From a virus: a stretch of 20,835 nt of DNA. Every line of letters starts with the position of its first letter. Position 1 is the stretch's first letter. The stretch is taken from the IMG/VR virus record IMGVR_UViG_3300029922_000334, positions 1 through 20,835 of that record; one strand, given 5' to 3'. Positions 8,410 through 15,822 of the stretch are shown piece after piece. The notes below the pieces were generated by a model, which was not told where the DNA came from, made no database searches, and saw only the letters and a program-made list of their open reading frames with translations. The translations under genes were made by a program, and so were the position numbers.

Positions 8410-9108
8410 ATGCGCTATAATATTGACAGCGTGGTAGCTAATGTGTACTGTCATTATATGGATTTAACTAATATAACAGCAGAGACAGCATATACGTTAG
8501 GATTTATCTGGGCCGACGGGTCTATATCTAAAGAAAATAAAATTAAAATAGCTATAAAACAAGTTGATGCAGTAATTATTGAACCAACACTTATGAAAGC
8601 CTGGAATTGGAATATACGTAGAAATATACAAAAAACAAATCCACCAGGGCAATTACAAATGAGTTTTCAAAAAGGTAGTGTAGAATTAGCAACTAAATTA
8701 ATTAGTTACAATTATAGAAGTAAAGATCAAGCTCCTACAATATTAAGCATTATACCTGAAAACCTAACTCATTACTGGTGGAGGGGTTACAGTGATGGGG
8801 ATGGTTGTTTTTGTATATCCAGAGATGGTCATTGTTCTTATAGTATTTGTGGTCCCTACACTCAAGATTGGTCTGCTTTTGAGAAATTAGTATTACCTAT
8901 GGAGATTCATTATAGAATAGGGAGGGAGATTAATAAAAAAACTGGACATAAGGGTTCTAGAATAGTTATACCTAGCATTTGTGGTGGTTATAAATTCGGT
9001 AACTATATTTATCAAGGCTTTCTAGAAGACAGAATTGGACTGACTAGAAAGTATGAGAAATATCTACAATTCAACTTACCAAGAAATGAAAGAAGAAGGC
9101 CTGCTTAA
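8410..9108 (+). CDS. Free-standing LAGLIDADG homing endonuclease
   Basis: It contains two LAGLIDADG motifs: TLGFIWADG at residues ~29-37 and WRGYSDGDG at ~124-132. The last Asp of each (D36, D131) is the expected catalytic residue. The 232-aa length fits a monomeric two-motif enzyme. Such enzymes cut a specific site and copy their own gene into alleles lacking it. The ATG at 8458 (MDLTNITAET) is an alternative start. It is encoded opposite to all neighbouring genes and its TAA overlaps the convergent TAA of the XhlA-like gene by 2 nt, as expected of an inserted selfish element. No intron or intein boundaries are visible, so I call it free-standing. Confidence 0.85.
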   Translation: MRYNIDSVVANVYCHYMDLTNITAETAYTLGFIWADGSISKENKIKIAIKQVDAVIIEPTLMKAWNWNIRRNIQKTNPPGQLQMSFQKGSVELATKLISYNYRSKDQAPTILSIIPENLTHYWWRGYSDGDGCFCISRDGHCSYSICGPYTQDWSAFEKLVLPMEIHYRIGREINKKTGHKGSRIVIPSICGGYKFGNYIYQGFLEDRIGLTRKYEKYLQFNLPRNERRRPA

Positions 9109-9389
9109 CTATGATGTACAAGCAGTAAAGTCTGAATACACCAGCCCGCAAAAATTAATATCACATTTACGGCTACCAATACTCCAGTAGTTTTAGCTTT
9201 AGATAATTCAAGTTTTTCGACCTTTTCTCTCAGACTTTTTACTTCATCTGCTTGAGCACAACTTAGCTTAATATCAGTAATATCCTTAGCTAATTGTTTT
9301 TGACCAGTCCTGAGTTCTTCAAGATTATCTTTAATAGTTTTTCTCCATTCAGCATTCAATTGCTGTTCTAATTGTGTTTCGTTCGACAT
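9105..9389 (-). CDS. XhlA/holin-like small membrane protein (94 aa)
   Basis: Residues ~10-70 form a charged coiled coil (NAEWRKTIKDNLEELRTGQK, VKSLREKVEKLELSK). This is followed by one C-terminal membrane segment (~72-91, GVLVAVNVILIFAGWC) and a short tail. The layout is that of haemolysin XhlA-type or holin-accessory proteins of phages, though the same shape occurs in other tail-associated proteins. It lies 12 nt downstream of the beta-like fragment and converges on the homing endonuclease. It might take part in lysis, but no lysozyme or amidase gene is visible in the window. Confidence 0.5.
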   Translation of the reverse strand: MSNETQLEQQLNAEWRKTIKDNLEELRTGQKQLAKDITDIKLSCAQADEVKSLREKVEKLELSKAKTTGVLVAVNVILIFAGWCIQTLLLVHHS

Positions 9390-9401
9390 ATATTTGAGTA
9401 G

Positions 9402-10100
9402 TTATTCTTCTTCATTACCTATGACTTTATTATACAATTTATCAAATTCTAGTCCAGTATATTGAGATTTATTTTTATTGAATATTTCAGAACCCCAAAC
9501 TTTCTCCATCTCACTATCAGATACGCCCATTTCTTTAAGTAATCCATATAGCTTAATTTGAGTAGTTCCAACTTGATAAACGAATAATGCACGGTCAGGG
9601 TAAAAAATTACTTTGCCACCTACTCCAGTTCCAGGTAAGACATTGATGTGGGCTTCAGCTTCTCCAGATTCCTTAGTACGAGTATAGACACCTGGTAGTA
9701 AACGTTGTTGATGTGCAACTGAGTATTCCGCACCATGTAAGATTACTGTATTCCTTTCAGTAAGCCAGGGGATATGAGCGATAGTTGTAGTTTTGGTATC
9801 TAATACATTACCAGTTTTCTTATCTATCATCTGAAAAGTACCTCGTAATGGAGTGGACAAATCTCTTTTCTCCATTATAGCCTTATTTTGTTCTTTATAA
9901 GTTGGAGAATGTTCAGGAGCATTATAAGATAAGTCTGTTACTTTTAGTTTGTAGGCTGGACTTTCAATTGTATTAAGCTTCTTCTGAAAAGAATCCAAGG
10001 CTTTAGTATGTAACCATTCCCTAGTCTTCTCTGGATCGAAAAAACCACGCACATTCTTTGGAATAGGCAAACTATATAATGGATCTATATGATTGTTCAC
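9402..10100 (-). CDS. RNA polymerase beta-subunit N-terminal fragment (phage multi-subunit RNAP)
   Basis: The start is GTG; no ATG lies near. Residues ~84-140 match the beta protrusion/lobe core: LRGTFQMIDKKTGNVLD, then HIPWLTERNTVILHGAEY, then LLPGVYTR. Bacterial RpoB has G-T-F-I-I-N-G-x-E-R-V-V-V-x-Q-L-H-R-S-P-G-V here. Further on come EAHINVLPGTGVGGKVIF, IKLYGLLKEMGVSD and VWGSEIF, resembling beta-like proteins of large phages. The 232 residues cover only the start of a ~1,100-1,300-aa subunit, and no beta remainder or beta' is in the window. Jumbo phages such as phiKZ encode their polymerases as several fragments, so this may be one natural piece. The surrounding virion genes suggest a virion-packaged polymerase. 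Truncation is the alternative. Confidence 0.75.
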   Translation of the reverse strand: MNNHIDPLYSLPIPKNVRGFFDPEKTREWLHTKALDSFQKKLNTIESPAYKLKVTDLSYNAPEHSPTYKEQNKAIMEKRDLSTPLRGTFQMIDKKTGNVLDTKTTTIAHIPWLTERNTVILHGAEYSVAHQQRLLPGVYTRTKESGEAEAHINVLPGTGVGGKVIFYPDRALFVYQVGTTQIKLYGLLKEMGVSDSEMEKVWGSEIFNKNKSQYTGLEFDKLYNKVIGNEEE

Positions 10101-10102
10101 AA

Positions 10103-10903
10103 TTATAATGATTGTGGAGCATTCAGCCTAGGTTGTAAACTATTTTGTTGAGTTTGTTGGGTAGCTTGGGCTGTGGCTGCGGTATTTTTCATAATACTAT
10201 ACACCAAACCTATCAAAGCTGTTCCACCTATCACACTAGCCAGAGTCTGCCAATTATTCTTTAACCACTGACCACTAAGTTCTCCAGCCCTCCCTAACAT
10301 AGAATTAGTGACTAGAGACTTTATTTTAGGATCTTGCATCATCACACTAGATAATGTTTTATGATCTCCAGTTAGGCCTTGTTTAGCAGCACTACCTAAA
10401 TCAGACCAGGAAGCATTACTAAAACTGGATTTAGCTCCTCTCTCTATCTGACTACTTAAGAATTTGGCTAAATCTGGATGATAAGTACCTATAGTATTTA
10501 TTGCTACTGCTTGCTGTTCAGGAGGTAAATTTTGAAAACTAGTAAATACATCATTAAGTTTACCTTGATTATCAGCTAATGAAGCACTATTTATAGGATG
10601 TGCTAGTATCTGTGAAAATGAAGGAGTGACTGTATTTTTAAATTGCTCAGGAGTAGTGGAAGCTAATTGATTATCTGGTATACTACTAATAGATTTCTCT
10701 ATATTAGGCAAAGCTGATTCTACTTTAGGATAAACACTTTCAAAATCATTTATTGTATGCTGAGTTTGAGAGAGAAGAGGTGCCTTAATACCTGAGATAA
10801 CTGGACTAGGAGCTGAAGGTGTTATTTGAGGTGTAGGAGGAGTTACTTGAGCAAACTTATTTATCTCACTAAGTACTCCTCTATAAAAAGCATTATTTTG
10901 CAT
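10103..10903 (-). CDS. Putative internal/ejected virion protein with capsid-targeting-like N-terminus (266 aa)
   Basis: I use the ATG at 10903 (MQNNAFYRGVLSEINKFAQ) rather than a GTG nine nt earlier. It overlaps the previous gene's end, and its N-terminus matches that of the 339-aa protein (FYKGLLAELTKLTK). Residues ~17-60 are Pro/Thr-rich. Residues ~60-220 are mostly helical and polar. One hydrophobic Gly-bearing segment lies near residues ~219-237 (LASVIGGTALIGLVYSIM), followed by a Gln-rich tail. It directly precedes the beta-like fragment (stop and GTG start 2 nt apart). The proposed role, packaging in the head and possible ejection, is inference; I know no named homologue. Confidence 0.55.
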   Translation of the reverse strand: MQNNAFYRGVLSEINKFAQVTPPTPQITPSAPSPVISGIKAPLLSQTQHTINDFESVYPKVESALPNIEKSISSIPDNQLASTTPEQFKNTVTPSFSQILAHPINSASLADNQGKLNDVFTSFQNLPPEQQAVAINTIGTYHPDLAKFLSSQIERGAKSSFSNASWSDLGSAAKQGLTGDHKTLSSVMMQDPKIKSLVTNSMLGRAGELSGQWLKNNWQTLASVIGGTALIGLVYSIMKNTAATAQATQQTQQNSLQPRLNAPQSL

Positions 10904-11861
10904 ATTCAACACCTACAGGATATTGAGCTTTTTCTTCCTTCTCTTTTTTCTTTAGATGATTATTTAATAGTATACCGAATGTACCAGCTGTACCTAAACC
11001 AGCTAATGCCTTCCAAGTATCTTTAGTCTGTCCCCAATAATTACCAGTAAGCTTGTTTACAAATGCATTACCACCTTTAGAAGCTTTATTAGATAAACTA
11101 TCTTCAGCACTTAACAAGCTAGCATCATCAGTAGGGAGATTCTTCATAATAGTACTACTATCAATACCAGGTACTGCTGAGGGAGCAAATCCCATAGCAT
11201 TTGGTGCATTTTCTGTTAAAGATTTAGTAGTTGGTTCTACATAATTATCAGCCACACCTAATGCACCTAAACCTGCGATAGGGGTAACCCATTTATGTTG
11301 ATTAGTGAAACCTTTTACAGCATTAAGACCTGGTACTTTATTTATCAGACCTTTTGTCAAACTAAGTAAAGAAGCAGCTTCTTTATCCAATTCTTCTGCA
11401 GCAGCTTTACAGAATGCATCTACTAATGGTGTTTCTTCACTCATTTTATTCATTTGTTGAGCTAGCATTAACTGCTTAGTATAATTCTTTTTAGCTTCGG
11501 CTATCTGAGCATTTCCTTGATTCTCCTGATATTTGTCATAAAGCGCTTTAGTTCCTAAGAATCCTATAGGCAAACCTACTAAGGCTGAGAGAGGAGAAAC
11601 ATACCAATCAGGCTGCATTGGTTCTGCTGATTTACCGAAACCTTGTAATGGACCAGCTTCCCCAGGAGTTACTGAAGCAATTCCATTATTTTCCGGTAAT
11701 TGTAGCTTGATTTTATTTTGCTCTACTTTAGGTGGATTTAATTTACTCCCCATATCTGTGAGCAACCTTAGTCCGGCAAATACACTTCCGCCACCCAAAG
11801 CAGATAACAACATCAATTCTGGGGGAGTATAGCCTGAAGCTTTCTTTAAAATTTCATTCAT
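10893..11861 (-). CDS. Putative bipartite virion membrane protein (322 aa)
   Basis: It begins MNEILKKASGYTPPELMLLS. Hydrophobic Gly-rich segments lie at ~18-34 (LLSALGGGSVFAGLRLL), ~88-104 (VSPLSALVGLPIGFLG), ~190-203 and ~284-298 (ALAGLGTAGTFGILL). At residues ~146-162, VDAFCKAAAEELDKEA resembles the N-terminal motif of neighbouring proteins, but here it is internal. This suggests a fusion of two ancestral genes or a proteolytic processing site. The start overlaps the upstream TGA (ATGA). The Lys/Glu-rich C-terminus overlaps the next gene by 11 nt. No family recognised; a virion role is inferred from its neighbours. Confidence 0.5.
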   Translation of the reverse strand: MNEILKKASGYTPPELMLLSALGGGSVFAGLRLLTDMGSKLNPPKVEQNKIKLQLPENNGIASVTPGEAGPLQGFGKSAEPMQPDWYVSPLSALVGLPIGFLGTKALYDKYQENQGNAQIAEAKKNYTKQLMLAQQMNKMSEETPLVDAFCKAAAEELDKEAASLLSLTKGLINKVPGLNAVKGFTNQHKWVTPIAGLGALGVADNYVEPTTKSLTENAPNAMGFAPSAVPGIDSSTIMKNLPTDDASLLSAEDSLSNKASKGGNAFVNKLTGNYWGQTKDTWKALAGLGTAGTFGILLNNHLKKKEKEEKAQYPVGVEYAK

Positions 11862-12262
11862 ATATTGTTTTCCTTCTCTTTCTCCAACTCTGCTTTAACA
11901 TCCAGGTTTTCAACATATTCAACAAACATTACCAAATCTCCTTTATGGGTCCAATTATCAGACCGATTCAAAACTCTATATCTTCTAGAGTTATTATATA
12001 AATCTTGTAATAATTGAGCATGTTCATCATCACTACATGGTTTTAAAAATATACACTTATAGATCTCATTAGGAATAGGTACATTATTTGATTTTATACC
12101 TAGTTGAGTTTCAAAAGCATCAAGTATCTTATCCGGGTCACTACTTTTAAATAAATCTTTCTGAATCTGTTCTTCAGACTTTGGTTCCCAAGGTACCTCA
12201 CTCAATGTTCCTTGCAGCATGAAGTCTTCACGATTCTTAATCTCAATATTTTTCTTAGGCAT
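11858..12262 (-). CDS. Soluble protein of unknown function (134 aa)
   Basis: A charged protein beginning MPKKNIEIKNREDF, without membrane segments. It is one of the few genes in this stretch lacking a Gly-rich hydrophobic patch. A mixed alpha/beta fold is suggested by YKCIFLKPC and DLVMFVEYVENLDV near the C-terminus. It has ATGA coupling to the 322-aa gene and a 2-nt gap from the upstream gene, so it is surely co-translated with the putative virion set. Function not recognised; a chaperone or assembly factor is possible but unsupported. Confidence 0.55.
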   Translation of the reverse strand: MPKKNIEIKNREDFMLQGTLSEVPWEPKSEEQIQKDLFKSSDPDKILDAFETQLGIKSNNVPIPNEIYKCIFLKPCSDDEHAQLLQDLYNNSRRYRVLNRSDNWTHKGDLVMFVEYVENLDVKAELEKEKENNI

Positions 12263-12264
12263 AA

Positions 12265-12603
12265 TTATAGAGTTGAAGGGTTTTTAATATGTTCTATTAA
12301 AGATCTGGTAGCTTCTTCGTATTGTTGTTTTTCCCTGATTTTCTTTAATTGTTGATTAGTACTATCCTCATTAGCCTGCAACCCCATATAAGCACCAGTA
12401 CCTCCTAATGCACCTACCGCTAATGCTGAGGCTCCGTAAAGATTTAATAGACCTTTACCTACATTAGTGAACGATTCTGGTGAAAAGAACAAGCCACCTC
12501 CACCAGCCTCTTTACTCAAGGCTCTCTCCAAGTCTAACAATGTCTTACCTTCTTTAGCTAATTCAGCAGAGATTGCTTCTTTTATCAATTCAGCTTTATT
12601 CAT
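12265..12603 (-). CDS. Putative virion protein with Gly-zipper segment (112 aa)
   Basis: It starts MNKAELIKEAISAELAKEG, an amphipathic helix of the kind shared by neighbouring genes. Residues ~52-75 are a Gly/Ala-rich membrane-like segment (LYGASALAVGALGGTGAYMG), followed by a charged helix (QLKKIREKQQYEEATRSLIE). It has 3-nt spacing to both neighbours. The layout matches small membrane-active internal proteins, but no homologue is recognised. Confidence 0.5.
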   Translation of the reverse strand: MNKAELIKEAISAELAKEGKTLLDLERALSKEAGGGGLFFSPESFTNVGKGLLNLYGASALAVGALGGTGAYMGLQANEDSTNQQLKKIREKQQYEEATRSLIEHIKNPSTL

Positions 12604-12606
12604 ATA

Positions 12607-12909
12607 TTAATATTTATCAGTATCAATCTTATAAGTTCTAGTCTTGTCATCGTAATTAGCAAACTTACTACGATGATAATAATCATAAATCACACTACCC
12701 AGACCAAAACCTAATAGTGTTAACAATACTTGGGTAGTCTTGCTTAAATCATTAAATTTAGCAACTACCAATCCTATAGCGGAACCAGCTACACTAGATA
12801 ATAACTTTTCAAGTTTCTGTTTATTCTCTGCTTGATTCAATTCCTGTTTCTGCTCACTACTCAGGTTATTATCATTATTAACCAGATTCATTATAGTATC
12901 AATATCCAT
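12607..12909 (-). CDS. Putative virion protein with two hydrophobic segments (100 aa)
   Basis: The N-terminal ~35 residues are Asn/Gln/Glu-rich (DNNLSSEQKQELNQAE). Hydrophobic segments follow at ~38-53 (LSSVAGSAIGLVVAKF) and ~60-79 (QVLLTLLGFGLGSVIYDYYH), with a polar tail (YDDKTRTYKIDTDKY). The start is preceded by CCTTAATTAA and no Shine-Dalgarno. It sits in the tightly packed Gly-rich cluster. Function unknown; a membrane-inserting virion component is inferred from layout. Confidence 0.5.
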   Translation of the reverse strand: MDIDTIMNLVNNDNNLSSEQKQELNQAENKQKLEKLLSSVAGSAIGLVVAKFNDLSKTTQVLLTLLGFGLGSVIYDYYHRSKFANYDDKTRTYKIDTDKY

Positions 12910-12913
12910 TTAA

Positions 12914-13825
12914 TTAAGGAAATATGTTTAATTTAGGATCATTAATAGCGTTAGGTAGCATCTGTCTACCAGCTATATTTAAACCAGCCATACCTAGAGC
13001 TGGTAACATCACTCTTTTACCAAGTTTTCCACCTTCTGCATCTTCTTCAGCATTTTCTTGAGTCGTATTTAACAGATTACGTTTAGCTAAATGATATAAT
13101 AAACCACTACCAGCACCTATCCCACTAGCTAGCAAGGCATTACCGGCTATAGTTCCTGCACCCTCAGTAGATATTGGACCGTTATCTGATTGTTGTACTG
13201 GTACTTCTCCACCAATTCTACCAGGTAATAGAGGAAGTTTAGTAATTCCATTAGCCAATCCTTGCACTCCTCTACCTATTACATGATTGGCATTATCAAA
13301 AAAACTTGGTCCATCACCTTCTTTAATGAATTCCTCCAACTCTTTTAACATACCTTCTTTTACTTTTTCCAAGTTTACATTAAGAGGAGTAACTGTTTCT
13401 TTTAGTTGGGCTTTGACTTTTCTAGGTTTAGGAATAGCTTTCCATTTACTATCTCCCTGATGTTTTAAAGTATAGGTTGGATTATTTCGTCCTTCTTGCA
13501 AAGTAAAATATATACTACCTGGATCTGATCTATGTACCTGAGCCCTACCCTTAATCTTAGCATTGGAAAATACATTAGGTAGTGGTGCTTCTGGCATCTT
13601 CTCCAATTCTGTATCATACTCACTTAGATCACCTTTAAAACTATAAGTATGAGTACCATCAGAGAAATGTATATTACCATTATCCTTGGCGAACTGCCAG
13701 GTAGATTGAGAAGTGTTGTGAGGGAATAAATCACCACTCTTCATTTCAAAGATATTGTTACCTTGTTTATATAGTGCCAGGATATCTTTAACACCTTCAC
13801 TAAAATCATTAATATCTAGTTTCAT
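12914..13825 (-). CDS. Putative virion protein: soluble N-domain plus Gly-rich C-domain (303 aa)
   Basis: It begins MKLDINDFSEGVKDILALYK. Residues ~25-130 look like a beta-rich soluble domain (GNIHFSDGTHTYSFKGDLSE; GSIYFTLQEGRNNPTYTLKH). Residues ~150-175 are a charged helix. Residues ~180-300 are Gly/Ala-rich with hydrophobic stretches (TIAGNALLASGIGAGSGLLY; VMLPALGMAGLNIAGR) separated by an acidic loop (NTTQENAEEDAEGG). I have an impression that the N-T-x-E-N-A-E-E-D...L-P-A-L-G-M pattern recurs in large-phage virion proteins, but I cannot name the family. ATGA coupling to the next gene. Confidence 0.55.
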   Translation of the reverse strand: MKLDINDFSEGVKDILALYKQGNNIFEMKSGDLFPHNTSQSTWQFAKDNGNIHFSDGTHTYSFKGDLSEYDTELEKMPEAPLPNVFSNAKIKGRAQVHRSDPGSIYFTLQEGRNNPTYTLKHQGDSKWKAIPKPRKVKAQLKETVTPLNVNLEKVKEGMLKELEEFIKEGDGPSFFDNANHVIGRGVQGLANGITKLPLLPGRIGGEVPVQQSDNGPISTEGAGTIAGNALLASGIGAGSGLLYHLAKRNLLNTTQENAEEDAEGGKLGKRVMLPALGMAGLNIAGRQMLPNAINDPKLNIFP

Positions 13826-14034
13826 ATAGTTCTGGTAAACCCTGGGCTGTTTGTCTGTATATTAGGTGTCATACCGCCAATACTAGGAACAGGACTAGGT
13901 CGTGGGGCAGGATTAGGAGGAGGTAATGAAGCTGATTGTGGAGCTGGATTTGTATTACTAAAACTTGTATTTGGTTGATTAGCGAAACCAAACTCATTAG
14001 CTTCTTTAAGGATTTGTGTAAGATATAGAAACAT
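13822..14034 (-). CDS. Small Pro-rich protein (70 aa)
   Basis: I use the ATG at 14034 (MFLYLTQILKEANEFGFA), which lies 4 nt after the upstream TAA. An earlier start at 14094 would overlap the preceding gene by ~55 nt. The first ~17 residues form an amphipathic helix like the N-termini of neighbouring proteins. The rest is disordered Pro/Ser/Asn-rich sequence (LPPPNPAPRPSPVPSIGG). It ends in ATGA overlap with the 303-aa gene. It could be a linker or scaffold-like head component, or a cut-down paralogue of its neighbours that kept only the targeting helix. Confidence 0.5.
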   Translation of the reverse strand: MFLYLTQILKEANEFGFANQPNTSFSNTNPAPQSASLPPPNPAPRPSPVPSIGGMTPNIQTNSPGFTRTI

Positions 14035-14038
14035 ATGA

Positions 14039-14800
14039 TTATTTATGTGGTACTGTATTTGTTGCATTATTAACAGGACTAATAGGTTTAACATTAGGAA
14101 TACTATTAGTAGGAGCTGAGGTAGGAGTTGGTTCTATAACACCATGACTCTGATTACTAGGAGCACTAGTAGGTAGATCGTCAGGACCATGATTCAGACT
14201 ACTAGGAGCCCTGTCTGGAAGTTCTTGAGGAGGAGGAGTAGGTTTGGGAACTCCATCTCCAGAATTAAACATATCTCTAATACCTTGATTACCTAAGAAT
14301 GCTCCTGAAGCTGCACCACCTAAACCACCCAGCATCAGACCAGACATTGGATGACCTAGCAATGCACCAATTAATAGTCCTCCTAAACCACCACCCATAC
14401 TACCAGAGAGTAGACTAGATAATAGGTTTGGATTGTTATGTAATGCTTGCTGTATAAATTGAGGCATCCAGGATTGATGCTCCAGCCAATTTTGACCCTG
14501 GCTTAATCCTCCATTATTAAGTCCGCCTAGGAAGTTTTCATAACCTTTCTCAGTATCTTGTAAATCTGCTTGTTTATGTATTTGAGGTAGTAGTTGAGTA
14601 AATCTAATAATCTCATTAGCTAGCTTAACCTTGTATTGAGGGTCACCAGATTCTTTAGCTAGTACGTCAAAGGCTTGCGTCCAAATATCTACTATTTCAT
14701 CAGCTTGCTTAATATAGCCTTTGAGGAAATCTACGTCACACTTCTCTTCTTCAGCCAGCTTTAAGAAACCGCTTACAAATTCATTATATAAGTTACTCAT
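14039..14800 (-). CDS. Putative virion protein with long Gly-zipper segment (253 aa)
   Basis: It begins MSNLYNEFVSGFLKLAEEE, with a helical N-terminus. Residues ~35-95 are helical and soluble. At ~128-172 there is a striking Gly/Leu/Ala-rich run (SMGGGLGGLLIGALLG, then GLMLGGLGGAASGAFLG), a glycine-zipper pattern seen in membrane-inserting and pore-forming proteins. The C-terminal ~75 residues are Pro/Ser/Asn-rich and disordered, as in the adjacent 70-aa protein. It lies 2 nt after the upstream TAA. An ejection or DNA-conduit role is inference; no homologue is named. Confidence 0.55.
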   Translation of the reverse strand: MSNLYNEFVSGFLKLAEEEKCDVDFLKGYIKQADEIVDIWTQAFDVLAKESGDPQYKVKLANEIIRFTQLLPQIHKQADLQDTEKGYENFLGGLNNGGLSQGQNWLEHQSWMPQFIQQALHNNPNLLSSLLSGSMGGGLGGLLIGALLGHPMSGLMLGGLGGAASGAFLGNQGIRDMFNSGDGVPKPTPPPQELPDRAPSSLNHGPDDLPTSAPSNQSHGVIEPTPTSAPTNSIPNVKPISPVNNATNTVPHK

Positions 14801-14802
14801 AA

Positions 14803-15822
14803 TTATTTGGTTAACTCTGCCTCTCTACGTACTTGTTCTAGTAAATGTGCAATAGTCTGAAAATTCTCAGTATTTCCTTTATTAGACCAAGGAGTAGGGT
14901 TATAACCTATATTAGCTAATGTACCAGGACTTGTCACTAGATTATTTGATCCAGAACTAAAGAAACTATTTAATCTTTGTTTAGCATCATTGATTAAGGC
15001 CGGATCGCCAGACCTTAGTTCCTGTCTTATACCAGGGTTATTCTTAGTACCTACTAGACTATCTGCTACACTACCTAGCAAATCTGAATGTTGTTGAGCT
15101 TTATCTCCTCCTTCATTTAATAAAGCTTGAACTGCAGCCCCACCAGATAACGGTACAGCAGCTACACTACCAGCAGCAGCAGTCATGGCTCGAGGTGCAG
15201 CAAAACCTGGTAAGAAGCTTTGTATAGCTGGGGCAGTACTTCTAAGAGCTGATGGTAGTAGTTTGGAGGCAAGGTTGGTTATTGGTCTCATAGATACTGA
15301 TCTACCTAGACTACCAAATCCACCCATAGGAACAGATTTACCAGCCAAACCTAAACCACCTAATACTGCTTGAGATGCACCACCTACACCTTGAACTGCT
15401 CTTAAACCAGGACTTAAGTTATCAGGATTTGAAACACTATCATATATATTATTAATTCCACTAAGAGCATCAACTCCACCAGATACTCCATTAAGGCCCC
15501 ATTTCTTTACAGCCAAACCACCTAAACCTGCTCCAACTCCAGTAGCTATTCCATTATTCAAAGAGTTAAATGAGGTAGGGGCAGGAGTGGTAGGAGTGGT
15601 AGGAGTAGAGGTAGTAATTGATTGGGTTGGGCTTGTTGCAGGATTATCAAAATATCTATTCAATCCATAAGTACCTAGAGCGCCAGCACCAATACCTAAT
15701 CCTCCTAATACATAAGGATTCTGATACCAATGTTTTTTAGATGGTTCTTTAGCTAGTTCAGATAGTTTGGTTAGTTTGGTTAACTCAGCTAGTAAACCTT
15801 TATAGAAGGATGTTTTATTCAT
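14803..15822 (-). CDS. Putative virion protein with capsid-targeting-like N-terminus (339 aa)
   Basis: It begins MNKTSFYKGLLAELTKLTK, the clearest example of the motif shared with the 266-aa protein. Hydrophobic Gly-rich segments follow at ~34-49 (VLGGLGIGAGALGTYG), ~92-106 (IATGVGAGLGGLAV) and ~140-160 (AVQGVGGASQAVLGGLGLAG), plus an Ala-rich stretch near 205-230. Thr/Pro-rich linkers separate them. The C-terminus (FQTIAHLLEQVRREAELTK) is a charged helix. ATGA coupling to the upstream 269-aa gene. Not recognised by family; a virion role is inferred from composition and the shared motif. Confidence 0.55.
   Translation of the reverse strand: MNKTSFYKGLLAELTKLTKLSELAKEPSKKHWYQNPYVLGGLGIGAGALGTYGLNRYFDNPATSPTQSITTSTPTTPTTPAPTSFNSLNNGIATGVGAGLGGLAVKKWGLNGVSGGVDALSGINNIYDSVSNPDNLSPGLRAVQGVGGASQAVLGGLGLAGKSVPMGGFGSLGRSVSMRPITNLASKLLPSALRSTAPAIQSFLPGFAAPRAMTAAAGSVAAVPLSGGAAVQALLNEGGDKAQQHSDLLGSVADSLVGTKNNPGIRQELRSGDPALINDAKQRLNSFFSSGSNNLVTSPGTLANIGYNPTPWSNKGNTENFQTIAHLLEQVRREAELTK

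Noticed and set aside
10904-10912. GTG start upstream of MQNNAFYRG
   Set aside because: The ATG gives an N-terminus matching the 339-aa protein; the extension only deepens overlap with the previous gene.
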